Shown here piece after piece: positions 1 to 7,418 of a stretch of DNA of 28,761 bases; the stretch's first letter is position 1, and the number at the start of each line of letters is the position of its first letter. The DNA is from an uncultured Methanomassiliicoccales archaeon (lineage in GTDB: Archaea > Thermoplasmatota > Thermoplasmata > Methanomassiliicoccales > Methanomethylophilaceae): NCBI GenBank assembly GCA_934234005.1, contig CAKQHC010000008.1, positions 1-28,761 of the forward strand. Reading direction: 5' to 3'. The translations under genes were made by a program, and so were the position numbers. Below the pieces are notes generated by a model. The model was not told the DNA's origin. It was given only the letters and a program-made list of their open reading frames with translations, and did no database searches.

Positions 1-183
1 TTTTCCGAAACGCATCACCAAAGAACCGTTTCCGCGGGTTTTCCAAGGGGTAGCCGGATTGAGACGAACCAAACGGGGATTTCCTATAAGATCCAAATCA
101 TCGAACTCGCGTATGATTTCCGTTGCAAGGAAAGTAGTACAGTTTCCATTCATCGAATCCGTATCGTCAACGGCTACAAACAT
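1..183 (-). CDS. tiaS: tRNA(Ile2) 2-agmatinylcytidine synthetase TiaS (N-terminal part)
   Basis: The first 61 codons of a minus-strand gene that runs off the left edge. TiaS uses agmatine and ATP to modify the wobble cytidine of the AUA-decoding tRNA-Ile, an archaea-specific step. The visible protein begins MFVAVDDTDSMNGNCTTFLA and continues with RLNPATPWKTRGNGS at about residues 40-54. The DDTDSxxGxCTT opening and the NPxxPWKTRGNG stretch are hallmarks of the TiaS/TCKD N-terminal domain. The start is the ATG at 183-181, the first in-frame Met of the motif. The gene lies 32 nt downstream of the OB-fold gene on the same strand and may be cotranscribed with it. The catalytic kinase-like part, zinc ribbon and OB-fold domain would lie outside the window. 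Family recognition is confident; the length cannot be judged. Confidence 0.9.
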   Translation of the reverse strand, partial: MFVAVDDTDSMNGNCTTFLATEIIREFDDLDLIGNPRLVRLNPATPWKTRGNGSLVMRFGK

Positions 184-215
184 CGAACCTCGATACAAAA
201 CAAAATACCTTAACC

Positions 216-506
216 TTATCCATCGAAAAGAACCATAGAGGAAACAAAAAACAAGTTTCCATCCGAAGACGGTGTTCCTTTCAGCCCGTATAATTTCAGT
301 TCGACAGGTTTTTCATAAGAAAAACATCTGAATTCACTGCCGCCGACATCTTGGAAAATAAAAGAAAAACCGCCGCTTGACGTTTCATAAACATTGCCTA
401 CAATCCCAATATAATCAAATTCATCGTCTTCCGAATTGAATTCGGAAAGACAGAAGAAGAGAATCAGGATGACGGAAGCACCCAAAACGAAATATTTGTT
501 AACCAT
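216..506 (-). CDS. small membrane-anchored OB-fold protein
   Basis: A 96-aa protein. An N-terminal hydrophobic segment at about residues 5-20 could be a membrane anchor or uncleaved signal. After a short acidic linker (SEDDEFD), the remaining roughly 70 residues look like a small beta-rich OB-fold domain: YIGIVGNVYETSSGG, then FSFIFQD and LKLYGLKG. I see no lipobox, although Cys19 lies near the end of the hydrophobic stretch. The start is the ATG at 506-504. An AT-rich TATA-like stretch on the minus strand at about 521-533 lies so close that the mRNA may have almost no leader. tiaS follows 32 nt downstream. Function is unknown; the OB-fold assignment rests on sequence character alone. A nucleic-acid or ligand-binding role outside the membrane would be guesswork. 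Confidence 0.7.
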   Translation of the reverse strand: MVNKYFVLGASVILILFFCLSEFNSEDDEFDYIGIVGNVYETSSGGFSFIFQDVGGSEFRCFSYEKPVELKLYGLKGTPSSDGNLFFVSSMVLFDG

Positions 507-559
507 TCAATTAAAAATAATAATTATATTGAAAAAAGAAAGGGACTGCCGCAGTCGGC

Positions 560-591
560 AAGCCCCCCACCCCTCCATTTCCACTGGAAAC
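560..591 (-). repeat. origin recognition box 1 (left arm of 32-bp inverted repeat)
   Basis: Read on the minus strand, this contains GTTTCCAGTGGAAATGGAGG followed by a G-rich tail (GGTGGGG). It is a perfect reverse complement of 2690-2721. The TTCCAGTGGAAA core followed by a G-string is the pattern of archaeal ORB elements bound by Orc1/Cdc6. It lies 243 nt upstream of cdc6, with its G-string pointing away from the gene. Confidence 0.85.
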
Positions 592-617
592 TCATAAAGG
601 GTGTGTATCCTGTTTTT

Positions 618-698
618 TCAGTGACCGACAAGCCACAAAATTCCTACAAATGCTGCGATTCCGAGGATGCAGGCACCGATAACTAACCAACCTTTCAT
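618..698 (-). CDS. 26-aa single-span membrane microprotein (putative)
   Basis: A 26-codon frame too short for usual gene calling. It starts at the ATG at 698-696 and ends in TGA at 620-618. The peptide is MKGWLVIGACILGIAAFVGI then LWLVGH: one Lys near the N-terminus, then an almost uninterrupted hydrophobic helix ending in Gly-His. A GGAG Shine-Dalgarno sequence (read on the minus strand) lies about 8 nt upstream of the ATG, which is what makes me list it. It sits inside the origin region between ORB1 and the cdc6 promoter, oriented divergently from cdc6. No family is recognised. With only 26 codons it could still be a chance frame. Confidence 0.45.
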   Translation of the reverse strand: MKGWLVIGACILGIAAFVGILWLVGH

Positions 699-757
699 AA
701 TTTAACACTCCGTGTTATTGATGTAGTAATAAACATCGAATATAAAATTCAAGTCGG

Positions 758-770
758 TAAACTTATATCA
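758..770 (+). promoter_or_regulatory. cdc6 promoter (TATA-like element)
   Basis: AAACTTATATCAT about 65-75 nt upstream of the cdc6 ATG is the best TATA-box candidate in this stretch. It would give a leader of about 40 nt that contains the palindrome and short ORB at 803-823. Confidence 0.45.
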
Positions 771-802
771 TACTTCGATTTTCACAGGAAATAATTCTAA
801 TT

Positions 803-823
803 GAAGGTACCTTCCACTGGAGA
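803..823 (+). promoter_or_regulatory. palindrome plus mini-ORB in the cdc6 leader
   Basis: A perfect 12-bp palindrome, GAAGGTACCTTC (803-814), overlaps TTCCACTGGAGAA (812-824). The complement of that second element, TTCTCCAGTGGAA, matches the core of the two large ORBs. The GGAG at 819-822, the only Shine-Dalgarno candidate for cdc6, lies inside the box. Orc1/Cdc6 bound here could therefore control its own gene. The element is visible; autoregulation is inference. Confidence 0.55.
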
Positions 824-833
824 ATGACATAAC

Positions 834-2069
834 ATGGCTGAATCCAACATTTTCACGCAATATATGCAAAAAAGAAAAACCATTGTTAAAAACAAAAAGA
901 TCCTCCAGTCCTCATACATTCCCGAATATCTTCCGCACAGGACGGATAAAATCAATGAAATCGTAGAAATCGTTGCTCCGTCTCTGAATAAAGACAAACC
1001 GTCCAATATATTGATTTACGGAAAAACCGGAACAGGTAAAACCGCTGTAATGAACTACATCGGAAAAGAATTAAGAAAAGCGGACGAGAATCAGGAAAAC
1101 TGCGTCTTCATCTATGTCAACTGCGAAGTCGTTGACACACCTTATGGTATATTGTACAACATTTCTAATCAGATTATTGTAGAACCCGAGAAAAAAATAC
1201 CGTTTACAGGATGGAGTTTAGACAAAATATTCTCCGAATTGGCAACATATATCGATTCAATGGATAAAATATTCATTATTGTTCTGGACGAAATAGACAG
1301 ATCGTTTCAGAAAAACGGTGACGATATTTTCTATTATCTTACAACAATCAATGAAATTCTGCACAATTCGAGAGTATCGATAATTGGTATTACGAACGAT
1401 GCCAAATTTACAGAATTTCTCAGTCCGAAAATAAAAAGCAGACTCGGTGAAGAAAAAATTATATTCCCGCCGTACAACATCGAACAGTTGAAAGACATTC
1501 TTACCGAAAGAGCCAAAGATGCATTCGATCCGGGTGTATTGGATAATGATGTTATCCCGTATTGTGCAGCCCTGTCAGCTCAAGAACTCGGTGATGCCAG
1601 GAGGGCATTGGATCTTTTAAGAATGTCTGCAGACATCGCAGAAAGAAACGGCGACAGTCATGTCACTTCTGCACATGTTAAATCGGCTAAAAACAGAATC
1701 GAACTTGATGCAGTTTCGGAAGTTGTGAAAACATTAACCAACCAGTCGAAAATCGTTTTGATGAGTATAATCCAGAATGTCGAAAAAGGACAAACTGTGA
1801 TGACAACTGGGGATGTGTTTACTACATACAAAGCACTGTGTGAAGCAATATGTCAATCCATATTAACACAACGCAGAGTTGCGGGATTGATATCCGAATT
1901 GGATATGTTGGGTGTTGTCCACGCAAGAATTAAATCATTCGGCCGTGCCGGACGTACGAAAGAAATTGAATTGAACACTCCGAAAGAAATAATCGAGATG
2001 ATAAAAACTGACGAATTGTTCAAAGATTTGGCATCATACAGACCGCCACAACAAACAACACTCATTTGA
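834..2069 (+). CDS. cdc6: Orc1/Cdc6 origin-binding initiator ATPase
   Basis: A 411-aa replication initiator of usual length. It binds ORB repeats at the origin and is thought to load the MCM helicase. The AAA+ module shows Walker A GKTGTGKT (residues 63-70), Walker B IIVLDEIDR, sensor 1 in SIIGITND and a sensor 2 region in DARRALDLLR. The C-terminal third carries the winged-helix DNA-binding domain. The start is the ATG at 834; a GGAG at 819-822 is about 11 nt upstream. The gene is flanked by ORBs at 560-591 and 2690-2721 and by a long AT-rich spacer downstream, the usual layout of an archaeal oriC with its cognate initiator. Its codons are more AT-rich than those of the nearby ATP synthase genes. 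Whether other cdc6 paralogues exist cannot be seen here. Confidence 0.97.
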   Translation: MAESNIFTQYMQKRKTIVKNKKILQSSYIPEYLPHRTDKINEIVEIVAPSLNKDKPSNILIYGKTGTGKTAVMNYIGKELRKADENQENCVFIYVNCEVVDTPYGILYNISNQIIVEPEKKIPFTGWSLDKIFSELATYIDSMDKIFIIVLDEIDRSFQKNGDDIFYYLTTINEILHNSRVSIIGITNDAKFTEFLSPKIKSRLGEEKIIFPPYNIEQLKDILTERAKDAFDPGVLDNDVIPYCAALSAQELGDARRALDLLRMSADIAERNGDSHVTSAHVKSAKNRIELDAVSEVVKTLTNQSKIVLMSIIQNVEKGQTVMTTGDVFTTYKALCEAICQSILTQRRVAGLISELDMLGVVHARIKSFGRAGRTKEIELNTPKEIIEMIKTDELFKDLASYRPPQQTTLI

Positions 2070-2689
2070 ATCAGGAATGTGTGTTTTTTAAGAGAGATTA
2101 TGTTATGTGTCTGAATCGTGATTGACGTAAAAATGTACATACATTCACATGTTTCTATCATTTAGAACAGCACTTGTTGAAATGTAGTATATCAATCAAC
2201 ACAATTGTACATTCAATGAAATATTCTTTAAATAGTTATACAAAAATTTATAAACTCTATTCTGAATTTATTTAATCTTTTCTATTTGACCGAATATATA
2301 TTTGTTATTATACGAATCAGAATAAAAACCATCTGAAGTTTTCATTCGAAAATAAGAACTCAATTCGGTTACAATGACAATAATGTATTTTCAAACAGAA
2401 CCCGAATCTGTTTGCGATACATGTTTAGCATAACATAAAACGTCGAATGTTCATCATCTTTTATCATAAGCAAAAGTAATTCTGATTTTCACAATATAGT
2501 GTGCGATGATGCTGTATTCATTTTTTTCGTTACATAATTTACTATGAGTAAATGATTTATGTTGAAATCAATTAATTTTCATTATTGCTTGTTGAATGGT
2601 ATAGCGGCTCTTTTGTTTTAACAGAATGTCAAATTCGATGCGTTGATGCCTTCTCCGATTCAAAAAAAACCCTCATACACCTTTAATCG
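2070..2689. other. probable replication origin spacer (AT-rich, gene-free)
   Basis: About 620 nt with no plausible gene on either strand. It is strongly AT-rich, with runs such as TTATACAAAAATTTATAAAC and GAATATATATTTGTTATTAT, suitable as a DNA-unwinding element. Two perfect short inverted repeats stand out. One is CAAACAGA/TCTGTTTG with a 7-nt loop at 2392-2414; the other is TTTACT/AGTAAA with a 3-nt loop at 2538-2552. No further ORB core (CCAGTGG or its complement) appears between 2085 and 2688. The spacer lies between cdc6 and ORB2, so this is where I would place initial melting. That position is inference from layout. Confidence 0.75.
2392..2414. repeat. 8-bp perfect inverted repeat in the origin spacer
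   Basis: CAAACAGA, a 7-nt loop (ACCCGAA), then TCTGTTTG, near the middle of the AT-rich origin spacer. No T-tract follows, so it does not look like a terminator for cdc6, whose stop is 320 nt away. It could be a protein site or a cruciform. Confidence 0.5.
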
Positions 2690-2721
2690 GTTTCCAGTGG
2701 AAATGGAGGGGTGGGGGGCTT
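2690..2721 (+). repeat. origin recognition box 2 (right arm of 32-bp inverted repeat)
   Basis: A perfect reverse complement of 560-591: GTTTCCAGTGGAAATGGAGG then GGTGGGGGGCT on the plus strand. It has the same ORB core and G-string as ORB1, again with the G-string pointing outward. Its last base is the final base of the stop codon of the signal peptidase gene, so the box closes the origin region. Confidence 0.85.
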
Positions 2722-3551
2722 TAGATTTTTCTGAATCTTGTTTTTGTACGGATTAATATCGATTTGTCGTGTCTGATTCCGAATAAATCGATGATGATAA
2801 ACAGTGAAATTACTATAATAAACAACATAGCCAGAGACGGAATACTGTTGGTAACGCAATTTAATTTCGATTCATTTTTTACGAGAATCTTTAACACTCC
2901 AATCCATGGTATCTCTGCAAAGGGTACCGATCTGATGTCATCCATGCTTATTGTATGGGATATTATGCTCGTTCCCTGATCAAAAGAGCGGTTGTATATA
3001 TTGTCGCCCATTGTTAGGAATCCGCTCTTTTTTTCTTCCAGAGTTTCTAAGTTTATACTAACATTTTTTTCTGATTGGGTCAGATTTTCAAAATACAGAA
3101 CTCCTCTGATCCCTTCTGTTTCGGTTGATCTGACATTGTTGTATATCCAATACCATGTTCCCTGATATTTTTCAAGCGTCGGAGCACTCCATGTGTTCGT
3201 TGCTGCATTGTAATCCAACCAGATAATCGCCCTGTGTATGACAGGGTTGGATGTGGAACCTCTGTTGTATATTATTACGGATCCATAATCTCCGAATGTG
3301 GAATATCCTGTATATGTTCCTTCTATGTAACTCTGGATTTCTGCTTTGTCTTTGTTTTTGACAATCACAACATCTCCGGTATCTATGATACCCAACTCTG
3401 AATGTTCGTTGTTGTGTTGCATACTCTCAGACATGATTACGCTGAATGGAGAATTCAACCCCGTTGTGAAAATCAGCCCTGCGTATCCGCCGATAAACAC
3501 TACTGCAATGATGCCTATGCAAGCAATGAATTTTTTATCGTCGGAGTTCAC
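2721..3551 (-). CDS. archaeal type I signal peptidase (S26B/Sec11-like)
   Basis: A 276-aa membrane-anchored serine peptidase that would remove signal peptides from secreted proteins. A hydrophobic segment at about residues 8-30 is followed by FSVIMSESMQH, where Ser43 fits the catalytic SxSM serine. NPVIHRAI follows, with His106 as the expected general base of the archaeal/ER type, which uses His rather than Lys. GDNIYNRSFDQG further on fits the conserved GDN/acidic region. A second hydrophobic span at about residues 230-255 and a basic tail give a C-terminal anchor not present in all members. The start is a GTG at 3551-3549: an in-frame stop lies six codons upstream and there is no nearby ATG. 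It is divergent from the dCMP deaminase gene and ends exactly at ORB2. Confidence 0.85.
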   Translation of the reverse strand: MNSDDKKFIACIGIIAVVFIGGYAGLIFTTGLNSPFSVIMSESMQHNNEHSELGIIDTGDVVIVKNKDKAEIQSYIEGTYTGYSTFGDYGSVIIYNRGSTSNPVIHRAIIWLDYNAATNTWSAPTLEKYQGTWYWIYNNVRSTETEGIRGVLYFENLTQSEKNVSINLETLEEKKSGFLTMGDNIYNRSFDQGTSIISHTISMDDIRSVPFAEIPWIGVLKILVKNESKLNCVTNSIPSLAMLFIIVISLFIIIDLFGIRHDKSILIRTKTRFRKI

Positions 3552-3626
3552 AGCCTCGTATTGTATTCATTCATTAAGATTATTTGCTATGCGGTGTGTT
3601 TTTCAATACCGGTTTGCACATAAATT

Positions 3627-3637
3627 CCTTATATACT
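3627..3637 (+). promoter_or_regulatory. promoter of the dCMP deaminase gene
   Basis: CCTTATATACT is a clear TATA box whose centre is about 36 nt before the ATG at 3668, implying a leader of about 10 nt. Confidence 0.65.
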
Positions 3638-3667
3638 CTGAAACATATTATGCTCTTGTGATGGTTT

Positions 3668-4126
3668 ATGCAAAGACCCAGTAACGACGAATATTTCATG
3701 GAAATGGCAAGGTTGGTTTCGTCTAGATCAACATGCGTCAGAAGGCGCGTGGGTGCGGTCATTGTAAAAGAAAAGCGCGTTTTATCCACAGGATATAACG
3801 GATCTCCCAAAGGGACAAGGCATTGTGAGGAACTGGGCTGTATACGCGAACAGCTGAATGTTCCGTCCGGAACTCGTCATGAGTTGTGCAGAGGCGTACA
3901 TGCCGAACAGAATGCGGTCACCCAGGCAGCTTATTTCGGAGTAAGTGTTAACGGTGCCACAATATATACCACAACATTCCCGTGCTCCATGTGTGCAAAG
4001 ATTTTGATAAATGCAGGTATCAAGGAAATTGTATATGACGAAGGGTATGTGGACGATTTGTCAAAATCGTTGCTCGACGAAACAGATATTGTCGTGCGTG
4101 AATATCATCCTATCAATACCCAGTAA
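3668..4126 (+). CDS. deoxycytidylate (dCMP) deaminase
   Basis: A 152-aa zinc-dependent deaminase converting dCMP to dUMP, the precursor for thymidylate synthesis. The cytidine deaminase signature is complete: HAEQNA at residues 78-83 (zinc His78, catalytic Glu80) and PCSMC at 105-109 (zinc ligands Cys106 and Cys109). The N-terminal [16 protein letters not shown] and [13 protein letters not shown] are typical of the dCMP/ComE family, including the extra Cys/His residues that bind a second zinc in some members. Length is normal. The ATG at 3668 is chosen because the ATG at 3661 is in another frame and hits a stop after seven codons. It stands alone between the signal peptidase and the ATP synthase promoter; a role in nucleotide supply beside the origin may be coincidence. 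Confidence 0.93.
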   Translation: MQRPSNDEYFMEMARLVSSRSTCVRRRVGAVIVKEKRVLSTGYNGSPKGTRHCEELGCIREQLNVPSGTRHELCRGVHAEQNAVTQAAYFGVSVNGATIYTTTFPCSMCAKILINAGIKEIVYDEGYVDDLSKSLLDETDIVVREYHPINTQ

Positions 4127-4156
4127 TGTAAAAATCATTAACTCGGTTTTCAGGTG

Positions 4157-4167
4157 TTTATATATTA
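4157..4167 (+). promoter_or_regulatory. promoter of the ATP synthase operon
   Basis: TTTATATATTA is a near-ideal archaeal TATA box about 90 nt before the first start codon. Transcription would begin near 4188, giving a leader of roughly 64 nt that ends in the Shine-Dalgarno sequence GGGGAGTG (4239-4246). This is the longest apparent leader in the window. Confidence 0.75.
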
Positions 4168-4251
4168 TATTTTAAAACTTTTTCTCTTATTTGACCCATT
4201 AGAGTTAAGTATACCTCCCTAGATACGGTTGTAGGGTCGGGGAGTGTAAAT

Positions 4252-4584
4252 TTGAGCCGAACTGACATACTTTCAGGAATTAAAAAGGCGGAAGCGGACG
4301 CTAACGCCAAGGTCTCACAGGCCGAGGCTGACAAGAAGATCGCTATCGCTGATGCTCGCAGAGATTCTGTGAAGAAGATTCAGGACGCTGAGGCTCAGAT
4401 GCGCAGCTCTTACGAATCCGCGGTGGCCAGAGAGATGGAATCACTCAATGCTAAACGTGACGAAATGCTTGCCGAAGGCAAGAAAATCGCCGCTGGTATC
4501 GAGGCCAACTCCGAGGCAAGAATGCAGGAAGTCAAAGATTTTCTTAACAAAGAATTTGAGAGGACCCTAAATGTCACTTCCTGA
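4252..4584 (+). CDS. atpH: A-type ATP synthase subunit H
   Basis: A 110-aa, almost wholly helical protein rich in Ala, Glu, Lys and Arg (KKAEADANAKVSQAEADKK). It pairs with subunit E to form the peripheral stalk that holds the A1 head against the membrane stator. Heptad-like coiled coil spans nearly the whole chain. The start is a TTG at 4252, six bases after the Shine-Dalgarno GGGGAGTG; there is no earlier in-frame ATG. It is the first gene of the operon and overlaps atpI by 14 nt. Sequence is low in complexity, so the identification depends partly on size, position and composition, all of which fit. Confidence 0.9.
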   Translation: MSRTDILSGIKKAEADANAKVSQAEADKKIAIADARRDSVKKIQDAEAQMRSSYESAVAREMESLNAKRDEMLAEGKKIAAGIEANSEARMQEVKDFLNKEFERTLNVTS

Positions 4585-6607
4585 GTCGATGAGTAGGATT
4601 GTGATCGTGGGTACAAAAACTCACATGGATGAAGCTATCGAGGCTTTGTACGATGTGAGGGCTATCCACCTGATCGATCATACCGTCGACGCGGATGAAG
4701 GTTTCACCCTTGGAACACCCCGTCCGTATTCACCCAAAGCATCCGAAAGGTTGCTCAAAGTGCGTGCGATGGAGAAGGACCTTGGTATCAACAAACATAC
4801 CAAAGTCCCGGTTCAGTCCGTGGATGAAATCAAGAGCAAGATATCATCTGACAGCGTCGAACTTGCCGAAGCAGAAATCGTTTCTGTTCTCGACAAGAGG
4901 AATGATCTCATTCAGAGAATCACAGAGTTAAACGCTAACAAGAAGAATCTTGAACTTCTTTCTGATATTTCCGTCGATCTCGATTTGTACTCTGGCTATC
5001 AGAGTATTTTCGGTGTCGTCGGTACAGTTGCCGAAGACCCGCGCGAAGCCCTCAAAGGCATCGACTGCGAGGTTGAGTACTCTTCTGTTAAGAAGAAAGG
5101 CAACGTTGTAGCTGTTTTCGCCAGAGTTGCGGACAAGGACAAAATCCTTTCCGTATTATCCGAGAACGGCTTCTCCGAGATTTCTGTCCCCGAGGGAACA
5201 GGATCCGCATCCATAGCTCTCAAAGCTGTGGAAACCGAGATTCTGGAAGCCGAGAAACAGAAAGAGGAGATCGGAAAAGAAATCGAGGCTCTTTTTGAGA
5301 AACACAAGAATTTCCTCAAGGCATCCGAAGAGGAATTGTCCATTGAGGTCCAGAAAGGTGAAATACCCGTAAGGATCGCAACGAGCGAATACGCCTTCGT
5401 TATCGATGCTTGGGTACCTACGAACAAAGTCGATGCGGTTAAAAAATCAATCGAGGATAAAGTCGAAGGTGTCTATGTCGAGAAACAGGAGGATCGCGGA
5501 CGTTCTTTGGAAGAAGCCGAGAAACAAGAGGAAAGGTTTAGAACCGTACCGACAAAGTTCAACAACGGAAAGGTCGCTAAGGAATTCGAGTATCCCACCA
5601 GATTGGTGTCGATACCTAAGTATCAGGAAATTGACCCTACCATCCTGATTGCCATCTTCCTTCCGATGTTCTTCGGACTCATGATCGGAGATGTGGGATA
5701 TTCTATCCCGTTCATTATCATCGGTGCGTACGGACTTAAAGTAACGCACCACAAAGACTGGCGTGCAATCGCTACAGTACTGTTCTTCGGAGGAATTTGG
5801 GGATTCATTTTCGGATTCTTCTTCTTCGGAGAAGCCTTAGGTATGCATTTCGTGGAATCACAAGGTGAATTGGAAGTCGCATACACTTGGGAGGGTCTGT
5901 TAGGATTGCATAATCTGCCTAGTGTTTTCGAAGGTATTTTACCCGAAGCACACGGTATTCACAAGATCGGTGCAGAACATATCGGACTTCTGTTGAAGAT
6001 GTCTGTATATATCGGTATCGTTCACTTGATGATTGGATACGTTTGCGCAGTATACAACAAATCTTTGCAACACGGATTCAAGCACGGATTCCTTGAAAAA
6101 GGCGGATGGATTTTCTCATTCGTAGGACTTGCGCTTGTATGTTACGAGCTTGCAAATTTCCTGATTTCAGGAGCAGAACTCGAAATCATAGTCTTCGCAC
6201 TCGGTATCGTATTGCTGCTCGTTGGAGTCGTATTTAATATCAAAGCCGGAGAAGGTGCTCAGGCAATTCTTGAGTTACCTGGTATTGTTGGAAACATTCT
6301 TTCATATACCCGTCTCGCGGCAATCGGAATGTCCAAAGCCGGAATGGCACTGGCATTCAACTACATCGACATAGGTATGGTTTGCGACGGTCTCGGCGGA
6401 ATCGCCGGTTTGATCATCGGATTCATTCTGTTCGCATTCCTTCACCTCGTCGTTTGGACTCTCGGTATCCTTTCCGCAGGACTGCACGCACTCAGGTTGC
6501 AGTTCGTGGAACTGATGGCTAAGTTCTTCGAAGGAAGCGGAGTAGAATACAACCCCCTTAAAGTAACACGCAAAACCACTTCAGACAATATTACGAAAGA
6601 GGCATAA
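4571..6607 (+). CDS. atpI: A-type ATP synthase subunit I (stator a-subunit)
   Basis: A 678-aa membrane subunit that forms the ion half-channels against the c ring, homologous to the V-ATPase 116-kDa a subunit. The N-terminal half (about 1-360) is soluble and rich in coiled coil. The C-terminal half contains about seven to eight membrane spans, starting at PTILIAIFLPMFFGLMIGDV and including GIVGNILSYTRLAAIGMSKA, where the Arg in YTRLAAIGMS is the conserved essential arginine. The end carries the typical GLHALRLQFVELMAKFF motif. Length is normal for archaea. The ATG at 4571 overlaps the end of atpH, indicating translational coupling. Only two nucleotides separate it from atpK. Confidence 0.96.
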   Translation: MSLPESMSRIVIVGTKTHMDEAIEALYDVRAIHLIDHTVDADEGFTLGTPRPYSPKASERLLKVRAMEKDLGINKHTKVPVQSVDEIKSKISSDSVELAEAEIVSVLDKRNDLIQRITELNANKKNLELLSDISVDLDLYSGYQSIFGVVGTVAEDPREALKGIDCEVEYSSVKKKGNVVAVFARVADKDKILSVLSENGFSEISVPEGTGSASIALKAVETEILEAEKQKEEIGKEIEALFEKHKNFLKASEEELSIEVQKGEIPVRIATSEYAFVIDAWVPTNKVDAVKKSIEDKVEGVYVEKQEDRGRSLEEAEKQEERFRTVPTKFNNGKVAKEFEYPTRLVSIPKYQEIDPTILIAIFLPMFFGLMIGDVGYSIPFIIIGAYGLKVTHHKDWRAIATVLFFGGIWGFIFGFFFFGEALGMHFVESQGELEVAYTWEGLLGLHNLPSVFEGILPEAHGIHKIGAEHIGLLLKMSVYIGIVHLMIGYVCAVYNKSLQHGFKHGFLEKGGWIFSFVGLALVCYELANFLISGAELEIIVFALGIVLLLVGVVFNIKAGEGAQAILELPGIVGNILSYTRLAAIGMSKAGMALAFNYIDIGMVCDGLGGIAGLIIGFILFAFLHLVVWTLGILSAGLHALRLQFVELMAKFFEGSGVEYNPLKVTRKTTSDNITKEA

Positions 6608-6609
6608 AA

Positions 6610-6834
6610 ATGGCAGACATTGGAACTGGACTTATCGCAATCGGAGCAGGACTCGCAGTCGGACTTACCGGTCTCGGAGCCGGTATGGCAGAGAAAGACG
6701 TCGGAGCAGCAGCAGTAGGAGCAATCACAGAGGATCAGTCTCTCTTCGGAAAAGCAATGATCTTCATGGTTCTCCCCGAAACCATCGTCATCTTCGGACT
6801 GGTTATCGCTATCCTCGGAATCTTCGTAATGTAA
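6610..6834 (+). CDS. atpK: A-type ATP synthase subunit K (c-ring proteolipid)
   Basis: A 74-aa proteolipid with two membrane helices, so a single-hairpin c subunit rather than the fused double or triple hairpins of some archaea. Helix 1 is GLIAIGAGLAVGLTGLGAGM. Helix 2 is IFMVLPETIVIFGLVIAILG with the ion-binding carboxylate Glu57 in the LPET motif. The PET context and Gln43 are compatible with Na+ as well as H+ coupling, but I cannot decide from sequence alone. The start ATG follows the GAGGCATAAAA end of atpI. It is the third gene of the operon. Confidence 0.96.
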   Translation: MADIGTGLIAIGAGLAVGLTGLGAGMAEKDVGAAAVGAITEDQSLFGKAMIFMVLPETIVIFGLVIAILGIFVM

Positions 6835-6855
6835 GCCTGCCGTCGAGGTAATCTC

Positions 6856-7413
6856 ATGGCACTTACGAATGTAACTCAGGAGATCGACGCAGCAGCGTCC
6901 GCAAAAGTTTCTGCCATCCAGGCAGAAGCAGCAGCGGAGATCGCAAAGATCAACGCAGACGCTGAGCAGCAGATCGCTGAGATGAAAGACAAAGAGGACA
7001 AGAGGCTCAAAGAAGCAGTTGAGCGTCTCAACCGTCAGGAGCTTTCCAGTGCTGAGCTGGAGAGCAAAAAGATCGTCCTGGCTAAGAAGAAGGAGCTCCT
7101 CGCAGAGGCCTTCGATGCTACTCTTGCCGACCTTGTAAATGCGCCCCGCGAAGTAAAGCTGGCCCAGTACAAGGCAATGGTAAAGGTTGCATCCGGTATC
7201 ATCTGCAACCCCAAAGCAGTCATGTCTGTGAACGATTCGTTCACCGCAGACGAGCTTGGCGTCAGCTCCGTCGAGAAGGACAGCAGGATTTCATCCGGAC
7301 TTATTCTCCAGAGTGAGGACGGACAGGAAGAAATCGACATGCAGTACACAACCCTTCTCCAGACGATCTGGGACCGCGAGATTAAAGCCGTGTCTGACAT
7401 TCTGTTCAGGTGA
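6856..7413 (+). CDS. atpE: A-type ATP synthase subunit E (peripheral stalk)
   Basis: A 185-aa subunit: a long N-terminal coiled coil (AAASAKVSAIQAEAAAEIAK onward, to about residue 100) followed by a small alpha/beta C-terminal domain that grips subunits A and B at the top of the head. It pairs with subunit H. The start ATG at 6856 is preceded by GAGGT at about 6844-6848. The stop TGA (7411-7413) is embedded in AGGTGA, which also serves as the Shine-Dalgarno sequence of atpC. Length and position are as expected. Confidence 0.94.
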   Translation: MALTNVTQEIDAAASAKVSAIQAEAAAEIAKINADAEQQIAEMKDKEDKRLKEAVERLNRQELSSAELESKKIVLAKKKELLAEAFDATLADLVNAPREVKLAQYKAMVKVASGIICNPKAVMSVNDSFTADELGVSSVEKDSRISSGLILQSEDGQEEIDMQYTTLLQTIWDREIKAVSDILFR

Positions 7414-7418
7414 ATCAG

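Noticed and set aside
560..2721. The 32-bp inverted repeats as ends of a mobile element containing cdc6
   Set aside because: They carry an exact ORB core, there is no transposase between them and no target duplication is visible; an origin explains them better.
4200..4250. Possible riboswitch in the ATP synthase leader
   Set aside because: The leader is only about 64 nt and I see no stable alternative pairing beyond the region around the Shine-Dalgarno sequence.
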